A stretch of 64,000 nucleotides of DNA, taken from contig JACDTU010000004.1 of NCBI GenBank assembly GCA_022376465.1, positions 496,001-560,000 on the forward strand. Direction: 5' to 3'. Of this stretch, positions 11,164 through 22,700 are shown piece after piece (the first letter of the stretch is position 1; each line of letters starts with the position of its first letter). The position numbers were made by a program, and so were the translations under genes. The DNA is from Cubamyces lactineus. Its lineage: Eukaryota; Basidiomycota; Agaricomycetes; Polyporales; Polyporaceae. Under the pieces are notes generated by a model. The model ran no database searches and was not told where the DNA came from. It saw only the letters and a program-made list of their open reading frames with translations.

Positions 11164-12803
11164 GGTAGCGAGTTGATGGTCGATCAATACGGCGGTCCAA
11201 AGTTACGGGGTGAGGTAGGAGGGGGGAAAGGCGTAAGGCGGGGTGAGGTACGGGGGAATCCCAGTACCAGCCCTGGCCTTTTATGCTGTCCCAGTACCCG
11301 AGCCCTTCGGTTACAGGTAGCGGCCAGTGACCCCTCAAATCCCTCGCCGGCGGACAGAACCCAGTGTCAGGCCGCCCCAATTAACCACGCCACGGTACCC
11401 GGTTTCTCGGCTACGGCGGGGTGCGTTGGTGTAATTGAAGGCACCGCGCTGACCCACCTCTCGGCTGGCTCGGGATGGGGCGTGCATCGTACGCAGTGGC
11501 TGGCGTCCATTGCCTTGTGGTCGCCTACACTTTAGGAGGGATTCTGGCTGAATGTAAGGCCGGTCAGTGCGTTACCGGGGCACCACCTTGAAAACGGACT
11601 TACAGCATACACCAGCGCGCAGGCATCTCCTTCCTGACAAGTTTCCAATACACCTTCGGCGATCTGGACGTAACTCGTCGCCGCCGGACGCGGAGTCTCG
11701 AGTCTCGACCGAGTCGCAGCGCAAATCTATGTAAGGCTGTGGATCATCCCCGAGTACCTGCCGTTATGGGTCGTTACGAAGACGATCGAACTTGGTGCTT
11801 GAAAAGCGATATGGCGTTCAGCCCCTGACTCGACTCCTCACAAATCTGCCTGTAGCAGCTTGCCTGCGATATGAATCAGCGACACGCTGCGCAAGCCTAG
11901 AGGTACGTATTGCTCACCACACCAATCACAACGTGGCAGCCAACAACAGATGAATACTCAAACAGGGCGGCCGCGCAGTCGCCACCGTCGTCGCCGTACG
12001 CACACCGTCTGCCTTCAACCCCACCTGCCGACGAGTCGGACGACGGAAGCATCCTCTCCCGCGGCGCGATCGTTCTACCAGCTCGAGGCTGAAAGGTACA
12101 CAACTTACATGTGTATTTGACACAGCCCCCGCGGGAATCATCGGATCGCCCGAGTCGTCAGGCTGCAGTCTTTAGTTACGCGCTGCAGCATCTTCTCGCC
12201 AGGCACGCTGCGCCGCTGCAGCGGTGGTTCGTAGCTTGGTGGACACACATTCAAATTCACGAAGCTCGGACTCGAACTCGTCGTTGAGGATGGATGTGGA
12301 TACAACCGCTTCGTCACGCGTATGCCCGGCGGAATGAAACAAAAGAGGGTATATTCTCCAAAGTACATTCGCGCACCACTATATCGAAACAAAAGTCAAC
12401 TACGCTGAAGCTACAGGCGGCGTACGTCGGCTCACCTCCCACCACCACCTTCGTACAATCGACTTCCGAACAAAGTACTCGTACGGTTGCATCGAGGAAT
12501 CAAGGTAAAGATAGAAGAGTATGTGCACCGAACCTGCGACGCCATCTACACCAACTACCTAAAACTAGCTCTCAGACGGTGGTGGTAAGGTATACTCGAG
12601 CTGAGCCACAGACGTGCACCAGCGCAGCGAGCGTGCTAGAAACAGCCAAGAACCATCAAGGCAATATACGTACAAGAGATCTACACCGAATCCAGTCCAT
12701 CAGATCCTTTCGCCTAGAACTACGACTACTCGTTCAAGTCAAAAGCGCGCGCGTAACGGAGATGGAGAATAGGAACGTATTAAGTTAGAATGGGGGATGC
12801 CGG
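11164..12803. other. Spacer between ADH and chitin synthase, with weak coding islands
   Basis: This 1.6-kb gap between two minus-strand genes holds the ADH promoter and the chitin synthase 3' region. Two islands look partly coding. At 11926-12092 (+) there is a Pro/Ser-rich reading frame with strong GC bias at third codon positions. At 12138-12545 (-) a two-exon reading frame can be built with a good 57-bp intron. Neither matches a family I know; both are treated under findings. Confidence 0.4.
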
Positions 12804-15800
12804 TCATAGACCGACGAGGCGAAGAAGCAGGTACAATGTCGAGCCCACGAAACGAATGGCTGAGAGACCGGCCCTACGATTCACCTCACTGTCAGCACGT
12901 GCAGTTGACTTACGGACTCGGATGATGCACGTACAAGCAATAGAAGAGGAAAGTGAGGTAAGGGTTGAAATTGGCGTCGGAAGACGTGTTGACGTGCTCC
13001 TTGACCCAGTTGGTAAACGCCGTGGAGGTGAAAACTAGGATCATGAGGCTGACCACAGCCATCAGCATTAACGCGCTCGCATAATAAACCGATACACGTA
13101 CATGTTCGTGCCCACCCAGGCGAGGACGACGTTCGTACGGCTGTTGCGGTCATGATCGGCCTGCTTGGTGGCAGCATCACGGTGCTCTTTCTCCTCCGGA
13201 GGCTTGTAGGAAAGCGCAGTGCGGGACGCAGACCACATCTGGTCGACATCCTCACGAGCGGTCGGGAGCTCGACCTCGAGGACTTCTTTGCCGCCCTCAC
13301 CCTTGACCTTCTTGGCACCGCCGAGATCCTTCGCAGATCCGTTGTCACCCTTGGTACCCCTGAAATAGACTCAGTACATGCTCTGGAACGCCGAACATGA
13401 GATACCCACCAGGTGACGTCGTGCAGGTTGCACATGGCGTACATCACTAAAATAAAACAGTCAGTGGTGTTCAAACCAAACTGATGTGGCTATGCGTACT
13501 CAGGATGTTGACGTCTATATCAAGTTTTCATCAGTATCTCACGCATAAGTTACGGGTGATGACACACGTACAGCTGGGCAAGAAGAACATGTACTGAATG
13601 AATGATGTGAACATATGCCAAGGCTCGAGATGCATGAACGATCCGAAGAAGTACAGCCCGTAGGTGGCGGCAAGGGAGATCACGATATCCCGGAATGTCG
13701 CGTTTGTTTCGACGAGGCTAGGCAACCATTATCAGCGTCTCACTCCCGAGATAGTTACACGTCCACGCGGCAAGACGTACTGGGGGAAGTTCTTCCATCC
13801 GTCAATAGTTTTGGGCACAGCCAGGTAGACCGTGTATCCAGCGCACCATCTGTCAAGGACATGACTTCGTCAGTATCTTAGAACTGTTGCGTAGAGGCTT
13901 GACTCACAGTGTGATCACGTTGCAGAGACCAAACAGTACGATGCACACGGTGTACGTCCATTTGGAACCTTGCGGACGGTTACCGAGCGAACAGACCAGG
14001 ATAATGAAGAGTAGGCCAAGGTACAGCTATGATTGAAGTCGTCAGCGCACCCATGGCAACATCGTTAGGGGAAAACGAAGTTCACCTTCAAGAACACCTC
14101 GAACACTTCCGGACCAGCGCCACGCGCAAGGAAGTTGAAGGCATCAGTCTTAACGTCAGCCGTTGCCGAAGAGACGAGCTGCGTTTCATGGAGATGTCAG
14201 AGTCATCTAACCTTCCTGCATCAGAACTACTCACGAAGAAGAACGCGAGATAGAAGTTAGCCAGAGACGTCCAGGTGAAGATCAGCTGGACAGCGTTGTA
14301 GATGAACTCGATCTGGTAGTCGCTGCCTTAGCATGTGCATGAGTGCATAGGATCTGTTGCGAAACGTGCCTGTAGAGCGATCTTGCGGAAGAAACCTTGG
14401 CCAGAGGTCCAGATACGGAACCAGAAGACCGTAGCGTGAACGGACGCGAAGAGAGAACCGTTGAGCCAGCGACGACGCTGGGAGATGAACTCGGGAACAG
14501 TCGTGGGCACATCGGTGGCAGCCTTTGCGCTCTTGACGTACTTGAGCCTGTAAGGGAAGCTGAGTGGTATTCCCATCTTGCATGAGTGTAAAACGCGACC
14601 TACACCCAAGCCTCTCGCTTCTTGGTGACAATCTCGAAACAGAGGATACGGTCCTCGGCGAGGTACATGTTACGTTCTAGGAGTGGCATTAGCTGGGTTG
14701 CTGGTAGGAAGGAAGCTTTGTAACTTACCGAACAGGCCGGCTTCGCTGGAGCCGCCATGCATGGTCTCGCCCTTGAAGTAGGATGCGAGAGGGCCTTTGC
14801 CATCGGGCCCATTCTGGAGGGCCTTGTAGCGATATGCACTGAATGCACCAGGTAGCACACTGATGTACCCGAACACGCTCTCGAGAGGTTTGTCCAGGAT
14901 ATTAGACATCTTGTACTGTTTCAAATAACCAGGGATCAGTCGTTGCTAGGGATTTTCGTGAGAACTGCACGAACCTCGAAGTTTTGCGACGCCGCGAGGG
15001 GACTCTTGAGAAGCAATGAGCAACCCTTGCCCGTGTCGACGCAAATCCTAGGCAGGTGGATGAGGACTAAGCGGAGGAGCCAATTACAAAGCACTCACTC
15101 TCCACAGGCACCGCCAACGCCCGAGTGCTTGTCGAAGCCTATCGTAAAGTCAATCAGAGTATCGCATGTCTACAGTAGAGCTACTTACACTTCCACAGCT
15201 CGTAAATGGAGGTGCCAGTCGGTTTCGTACCGACATCGAGCAAAATGCAGACTGCAGAAACGTGAGTGATGGTGCTATATACACCTGATGGATGCACTGA
15301 CCATTGGGCTGAATGAGAGGACCAAATGCGTTGAAGAACCAGCGGTGACTTGATGATATATGCCTCAACTTCTCTGACCGCGGCATATGCTATCAGAGGC
15401 TTACCTGTTGAGCTTCTTCTTGTTCTGCTCCTTCAAACAGAAGATGATCTGGACTGGACATGCGCCCTGCGAGACTTCACCACGCTCGGTGACAACAACG
15501 TTGGATGTGAACCTAGCAGGGCGTCCTCCTTAGTCCAATACCTTCAGAGCGTGCATGATAGAAGCTTACTCGAAGATGTGCGCAGTGACATCTTTGCCTG
15601 CGATCGAGTCCTTCGCGATGCCTTCCTGGTAGCAGCCCATCTACGCAGGGTCTCAGGGACCTGTGTATAGCGAGATTTCGTGCCTGAGAACGCACCAGAG
15701 TGAGGACTTGCAGTGTACGCTTGTTGATCTTGCTGCGGCCGTCGGAAACCACGCAAACAACGACCTTCTTCCAGCCATCCGGGCCCCAAGTCTTGGATTT

Positions 15801-16560
15801 GGTCCTGCTGCACAGATGCGCGACGTTCTTGAGCACGCTGCGGAGGAAGCTTCTATTCAGCAAGCACACTACTTTTCCGCAAAAGGCAGGTTCCGTACGC
15901 GTTCATAGTGCGGGTGAAGAGCACTTCGTCTTCGTTGTACATGGTCATGACGATGAACAGCTCGGTGCGGCGACCCATCAGGTACGGGCGGAGGGAGTAC
16001 TTCTGGCGCATGAAGTCGTCTGGGTCGCACGTCGCGGCGGTGTATCGAAGCTTGGTCATCTCTTCGATGTTCTCCATGCCCTTGGGGACGATGTGGGACG
16101 GGACCTGCATATCGAGCACAAGGTTCCCCTCCCGGAGCTCGACCTGGCGGACCGACCGACGCTTCATGAGCTTCTCGCGTGCGGTGGACCAACCGGCGCT
16201 GCTACCAGCGCTGCTCGGCGCGTGCAGCATGCCAGGCCGCTGCTGGGGCGGGTAGTTGATCCCGGGCGGGGGTTGGTAGGGCAGGGAGGGCACCGGCGGT
16301 ACTGACACCTGGCTCATCTCGTAGCCGCCTTGCGGGACCAAGTGGGCTTGCGAGCCGGCGTAGCTGCTCTGGTAAGACTTGGTAGACTTGGTTTCCCATG
16401 CGGCGTTGGGGTCATAGTCGTGGTGTTGGTTGTAGTGCTGTTGCGGCTGCTGGTGAACGGGCTGCTGGTTGGGGTACGCGTAATTCGGGGAGGTTTGGGA
16501 GACAGGTGGGTAGTCGGGGTATGCATTCGCATAGGGATCGTGTTGCTGATGATAAGCCAT
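12804..16560 (-). CDS. Chitin synthase, division 1
   Basis: This membrane-bound family-2 glycosyltransferase polymerises UDP-GlcNAc into chitin at the plasma membrane. The start at 16560 gives [19 protein letters not shown], opening a Gln/Pro/Tyr-rich cytosolic N-terminus. The CHS N-domain follows with [17 protein letters not shown] and VPSHIVP. The catalytic core shows [42 protein letters not shown] and the signature [11 protein letters not shown]. About six membrane segments then lie in short exons. The last 61-bp intron (12874-12934, donor GTACGT) joins FLFYCL to [19 protein letters not shown], ending TGA at 12804-12806. If that intron were read through, the frame would end early in an unrelated tail, so the splice is well supported by the conserved C-terminus. 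The upstream in-frame ATG at 16833 adds a sequence unlike the family and was not chosen. The class (I to III) cannot be fixed by eye. Confidence 0.95.
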
Positions 16561-17566
16561 GGTTGAGGAGGTTGCTGTCGGCCGACGGGGCTTGCAAGGA
16601 ATGTAGGTGTGCCGGGAGTTGACCCAGAAGGAGAGGGTTGGACAAGGAGTGACTGTCTGCTCTGCTCGATGGAACCACCAGGGAACGAAAGAGAGCGACG
16701 CTGCCCGTCGGTCGGACGATGGTGGGGAGAAGAGAAAGGCGACGGAGGCGGTGGGAAGAGAAGGATGCTTGCTTGATCTGCAACGTTCAACGCCTTCGGC
16801 ATGTCCCTTCAACTGCCATTCTCGGCATCGCACGGAGACCGTATCCCCCTCCTTGGCACATCAATCCAGCTGCGCCTTCCTCATCATCTATGTGTCTCCC
16901 AGGCCGTACTGCATATTCATGAACATTCTGCGAAGCCACTCGATGTCCCGAGTTACGGACAAGACACACCCTTGCACAGCGCCGAGCAAAATATGAGACA
17001 GCGTTGGACTCGTGCGCAATTGTGGCCAATGCAAACCGAGGCATGTTAAGCTCGGGTATCCTTACAAGGTGCGACATAGTCTCACATTTCGCGCAAATAG
17101 ATTAGTAGACGGGATGAAAAGCCCGTCCAAATTTGTAGCAGGCTATCTGACCGCTACCATTGGTTGGGGAGAGTACACGTCCAAGTACACTGTTGCTAAA
17201 GCGACGTGGGCTGCTAGTGAACCCTTATAAAAGTCCGAACGGCTGCCGGCAACGCGACCACCGCACCGCGGCATCAGCAGGTATTATGCCAGTGATTCGA
17301 AAGCCGTCGGACACTCGCAAGCTGCGAGCCCTCCAAGCTTACTCAACGTCCGCTGAGTGTAGCGCAAGCCACTGAAGGTGCTTCGGCCCGTCGCAGACGA
17401 TGCTCAGCTCATAAGGCCCGGAGAGAAGTAGCGTCCATTGAGTATAGTCGTGTCTGCGCATTAGATTATAACAATTTACAACAAAGCAATCAATGTCAAA
17501 CGATCGGAGCCCACTAAGTGAACATTAGAAGCATACCCAAAGAAGCGATGATTGTCCAGTCCCAGA
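16561..17566. other. Chitin synthase upstream region
   Basis: This 1-kb spacer between two minus-strand genes holds the chitin synthase promoter and the 3' region of the membrane glycoprotein gene. No supported ORF or RNA gene was seen. Confidence 0.5.
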
Positions 17567-18862
17567 TTAATCCGGGGTATACGGTGGAGGAAGTGATGTG
17601 ACAACACTCGCCGGCACAGGTACTCGGTAACCCGAGTCGACTTCCTGCATGGTTGGAGACCTGGCACCCGATGCGGATAATGCAGGAGTCCCAGCCCGTT
17701 CAGTATGGGCTCCCCCGTATCCTGAAGAGCTCCCCGCAGAGGAGAATTCGGCAACACTCTCTGCGCGCGAGAACCCAGGGGTGTCGCCAACGCCCGTTGA
17801 CGGCTCTCCGCGAGGCTGTGATTGCATGAAGTAGCTTCGGTCTTTTCTCATCGTAGGGTGCCTGACCACAGGGGATGTGGTACGCGAAGACGACGCAATA
17901 GTGGTACCCTGGTATAGGGTCACGGGAGGGGTACCGGGGCGAGGATCTGACCAGTCAGTCGAAGGAAGTGATGGTGAGCCAGGTAAAAAGGGAGCCGACT
18001 GGCTTGGCGGAGAGAAGTACGGGTTGACGGGCGCATCATAGTGCATTTCTAAAACACTCGGCCTGTTAGCCATCGCCTCCCGGCATGAGAGAAATGAGAC
18101 GCACTGCCGAACACATCGCCACCTTGCTCAACACGAACTCTACGCTTCAAATACAGATACACGGCGATGATGCCGATAACCGCAACCAAAACCGCTCCAC
18201 CGATAGCACCGCCTATGATGGCCCCGACATTAGTTGAATGTTGCGAGGAAGATGCCACGGGAGAACCAGTGTTGGCACTCGATCCTGAGCCAGACGTCCC
18301 CGAAGACATTGGAGGAGACTGTGTGTGTGCACCTGACAATGTTGATGAAGTCGTAGACATAGAAGAGGTAGACGTCGCCGTGCTGCTAGAGGGGGTATAT
18401 TGGATGTAGTCGAACCAGTAAGTGTTGGGCCAAGTCCCGTTGAGATTGGTGATCACAAGAGTGTGCTCGCCGGGCTCGAGGTCGAGAGAAGAGAAGAATG
18501 TGACATTGTAGTCGAAGCCGGTATCCGACAGGGCATGGTGACCGGTTGCTAGATTGTATGTGTTCTGCGCCGCGCTGTCGTCTATCACATACGACGTAGA
18601 TGGCCATCCATACACAGAGGTGTCTCCTTGTCCGCCTACCACGGCGACAAAGGTGCCTGTGATGACCTCGTAAGCCACTAGATACGGGCAGATCGACGCA
18701 GGACTAACCATTGAACGAGAACGTCACCGTCGCTCCCCTCGTTGATGTATAATGCAGAGTTCCGTTGTAAGCAGCGGACGCGTTGGACTGTCCCCAATTG
18801 TCGGAGAACTGGATTCTCCAATCATTGTCATCGACGTATATGTAGTCCCCAATGGATGTCAT
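17567..18862 (-). CDS. Single-pass membrane protein with Ser/Thr-rich stalk
   Basis: This is a likely cell-surface protein of unknown role, of a type common in Agaricomycetes. The proposed start at 18862 gives MTSIGDYIYVDDNDWRIQFS. The ectodomain has a beta-rich pattern (NWGQSNASAAYNGTLHYTS, GATVTFSFNG) and several N-glycosylation sites. A first intron falls after FNG, then VAVVGGQGDTSVYGWPSTSY and EPGEHTLVITNLNGTWPNTY continue the fold. A roughly 60-residue Ser/Thr stalk leads into the membrane helix GAIIGGAIGGAVLVAVIGII and the basic stop-transfer LKRRVRVEQ. After one more intron the cytosolic tail (to 17567) is Pro/Ser-rich, with SPPSQ and PPPYTPD motifs. The layout recalls yeast wall sensors such as Mid2, but sequence similarity is not evident. 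No signal peptide is visible with this start, so an upstream exon could be missing. Confidence 0.75.
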
Positions 18863-19734
18863 GAACGTCGTTGGAGACGGAGAAGTGAAGATGCGAACGC
18901 AGACAGTCGACTATACACGCGCACAATGCGGAGGGGCGAAAAGACATGCCATGTGCGCCGAGTGTCCTATAAAGCCACGGCCGACCCGGTTTGCAAATAC
19001 TGATGGCAGGGCGGTGATGAGATCAACCAGTCCTAGCTAGCCGTTAAGAGCGTGCTCAAAGTAACCTGTATAGTCCTTGCGTGCGCCCTAGACAATGTAC
19101 GACATGTCCTTAGCCTGCGGCTTGGGCTTTGCCCCGCGTTCTTAGACGTTAGCACAAAACCGCAAGCCCACTTCTGAGGCCTTCAGAGAACTGTAGCGTA
19201 GCAACATTAGCGCTCTGTGGCTCAGTTATGAGACAACAACGTGCGGTCTTCGTACGTTCGCGAGACGGGAAGGCAGTGTTGCTGGGCGCATAACGGCCGA
19301 TGCTACCGTATGGTTTGGTCGCAGAAAATATGTGCAGAGTCCGAAAACAACGCCCGCATAGGATCCCAGGTACATCGTGCACAGGCCCTGTGAGTTGCGA
19401 GTAAGTAAGAAAGAGTTTGGGCGCCTGCCTGTTCAGATATGCCTGATTAGCATGACGTCGGCGCACGTGAATCGTCTTTGCCAAGTATGGGCGCTAAATA
19501 CAGGTGCATGTCCTGCGCCGAACGTTTGCGGTCTTCTCAACTTTTCCTCTTGACCCTCACAACTTCTGAAGGCGAGGGCGCTAGCATCGCAACTGCTCGT
19601 AAAGTCCTCCGGAAGGATGGATGCTGGCGATGATGCTGGAGCGAATGACAGACACCCTCTTATCCTGCTGTTGAGCGCGTTCTTTTGGGTAATACGTGCG
19701 TACAGGAACATATGTCCCATGTTCGTTCACTAAT
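18863..19734. other. Divergent promoter region, membrane protein / NTE1
   Basis: This 872-bp region lies between divergently transcribed genes and must hold both promoters. No ORF here looks conserved, and I saw no clear TATA box. Confidence 0.5.
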
Positions 19735-22700
19735 ATGCACCACGTAGTATGGATGCTCTCTTGGGTGAAGGCTCTGGTGGCGTTTGCGACTATCTCTGTG
19801 CCCAAGTTCATCTATTCGGTTTTGTCGTATTCGATGACCCTCACGGTGAGCTCGCATCCACTTTCAATCAGGCGGTGAGTATTGACAGCGTCCATTAGCT
19901 CAACTTCTGGTCCTTTGCGTTGCTCTTCGCTGCGTTCGCAGTTGCTCTCAATTACTGGATCCGCTTCCGTTACCTCAACAAGTACACCCAGCTGAAAGAA
20001 CCTCCTCTCGTGAAAGCTGATGCGCAGGAGCTGCACCCCGATGTCAACACGCCTGAGCAACAACCTGCATTCCACAACTACCTCGACGAGTTCCTCCAAG
20101 CTGTGCGCGTCTTCGGATTCCTAGAGAAACCTGTGAGAAATTACATACACTTGACAGAAATCAAGGGGTTCGACGGTGCTCATACTTTGTTTCGCAGGTC
20201 TTCCATGAGCTTGCCAGGCACTTGCAGACAAGACGTCTCATAGCAGGTGATACTCTGTCCCTCGACCAGGACAAGAGTTTCTACTGTGTGATAGATGGCA
20301 ACGTTCAACTCTATGCCCAAACCGGACAGCCGCTCACCAATGGCCAAAGCGGTTCTTGGGATGAGGAAGACATGAATGGCTATCAACTACTGAACCAAGT
20401 AGGCTCTGGAGGGACACTATCTAGCCTGTTTACAATCCTTAGTCTCTTTACGGAGAATGTCAAGATGAGTTGGCAGGACGGCGACAGACCGGACGAACAT
20501 ATGGACGTCCGGAGTAGATCACCCTCCGCGCGACCGGGGCTAAGGACTAGATCTCGGCGCTCAGACTCCGACGTCAGTCAACTCGATCTTGGTGCGTTCC
20601 CTGTTCAGCGCAGTCGGAGCGAATCCGTCTCCTCGTCAGGTTCTACGGTCCATGGCGTGGATCCGACTTCTCCTCGTGGTCGGTCTACGTCTCGCGATAC
20701 ACGGACTCCGCGTCTTCCCTCAGGCGGTCTCCCTCCTTCCTCTCGCACCCATACGAGTACATCTGGCAGCTCCCAGGTTCATTACAGTGTCGTTGCTCGA
20801 GCTGCGGAGGACAGCACGCTAGCCGTCATTCCGGCGGAGGCATTCCGCCGCTTGACTAAGAAGTTCCCGAAGGCCGCCGCACACATCGTACAAGGCAAGT
20901 GTATCCGTCTATCGATTTACGCAACATCTAACCTGGTCACATGTTCGGTCCTACAGTCATCCTGACTCGCTTTTCGCGAGTCACCTTCAACGCAGCGCAT
21001 AACTATCTGGGGCTTACGACAGAGGTACTTCGCACAGAGAAGGCAATCAACGACATCGCCTGCCATCCCCTGCCGCAGTCATTCTACGAGAATGGGTTGA
21101 GGCAACTCCGACAGCGTTTCGACGGCGTCACGATATCAAGTGACTCCGATTCTGAAAGCGACTACTTCAGCTATGCTTCTGGCCCGTCCAATCCTACGTC
21201 TACGTCCAAATCCGCATTCTTCAGCGATTTCAAGACCAAGTCTTCGACGTCAGGTACCAGCGCGAAGTATTCTCCCGTGACGCCGTTCAAGGGGCATGGA
21301 TCCCGTCATTTCATTCAGGCCGGAGACCTGCTCACTTCCACGGGGCACAGCGGCGATAGTCCACGGGCGATGGCGCGCAGTGTGAGCGGCTTGTACTCTT
21401 TGCCGACACCTCATCCGGAGCACGGTTCAGAACATGGGCGGGAGTACAAAGTGCAGAGGCTCTCGGCAGACGAATTCGATCTCCGGGAGGAGGTGATGTC
21501 TTGTATTGCGAAGTCGATTGGATTGATACAACCTCCGATTAGTGGGGAGGACTCGGTAGAGGCGTCACCGGCATTCTCGCCTAGTGAAGGCGGTCAGTCT
21601 CGCACAAGCACGTTCAAGTCGTCCTTTGGGTCGCTGTCTTTGCTAGAGCTTGGCGATGATGCCTCATCAAGTAGGACGGAAAGCTCGTCGTCCATATTCG
21701 CGGACGGGTACTTGAGCAACCTGGACAATGAGGTCGAGATCCTGTTCTTCCCAGCTGGTTCGATACTTGCCAAAGCTGGTGAACGGAACACCGGTAAGTC
21801 TATGCGCTTAGGGCATCAACATATTCGCTCATTCGGTGCTCAGGACTGTTCTACGTGATCGATGGTTTCCTCGATATGATTCTTCCTGTTGACGAGCACC
21901 TGAACGAAACCGACAAGCCCAAGAAGCAGGATCATGGTTATCAACGGGAACGATCTTCATCTCGTTCTGAGTTCTCATTTTCTGGCCAGCCTCGTGGTGC
22001 ACAGGCCGATCGCCCTGGTCAAGGGAGAACCAACAAGGATCGTTCAAAGAAGCCTCTTTTCACTGTGAAGCCGGGCGGCATCGCTGGTTACCTCTGTGAG
22101 TCGTCAGTGTCACTATTTAGAAATTCCTATTGCTCAATCTCACCAGCGTCACTCTGTCAAACGGCCTCCTATGTGGACATTGTCGCGAAGACGGATACGT
22201 ATGTTGGGTATCTGCCATCGCCTGCGCTGGAGCGTTTGCTTGAGCGGAGACCGATCGTCCTGCTAACGCTGGCGAAACGGCTCATCTCACTACTGTCGCC
22301 CCTAGGTATGTCTGCACTTGTGGGCCACAGAACTACCTGAACCAACATCTGGCTAGTTCTGCACATCGATGGCTCGCTCGACTGGGTGCAAGTGGACGCG
22401 GGTCAGGTCTTGTGGCGCCCCGAAGATGTCAGCGACAGCTTCTACATCGTGATCAACGGTCGGTTACGTGCCATTACCGAGAAGGAGAATGGCGGCATCA
22501 CCATCACCGCCGAGTACGGGCAGGGTGACACCGTCGGGGAATTGGATGTCATCACGAGCTCGCCACGCAGCAATACCGTACATGCTATTCGTGACACGGA
22601 GCTTATACGGATGCCTCAGACGTTGTTCAATGCCATCTCTTCACGGTAGGTGCGCTTAGTCCCAACATGACCATGATGTACTCATGATTGTCCGTCAAGG

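Noticed and set aside
10723..11535. 270-codon plus-strand ORF across the ADH 5' half
   Set aside because: It is antisense to well-conserved ADH exons, so it is a shadow frame.
15853..16833. Upstream ATG (16833) extending chitin synthase by 91 residues
   Set aside because: The extension is basic and Pro/Ser-rich, unlike the family's N-terminus. MAYHQQHD at 16560 fits the Gln/Tyr-rich start expected.
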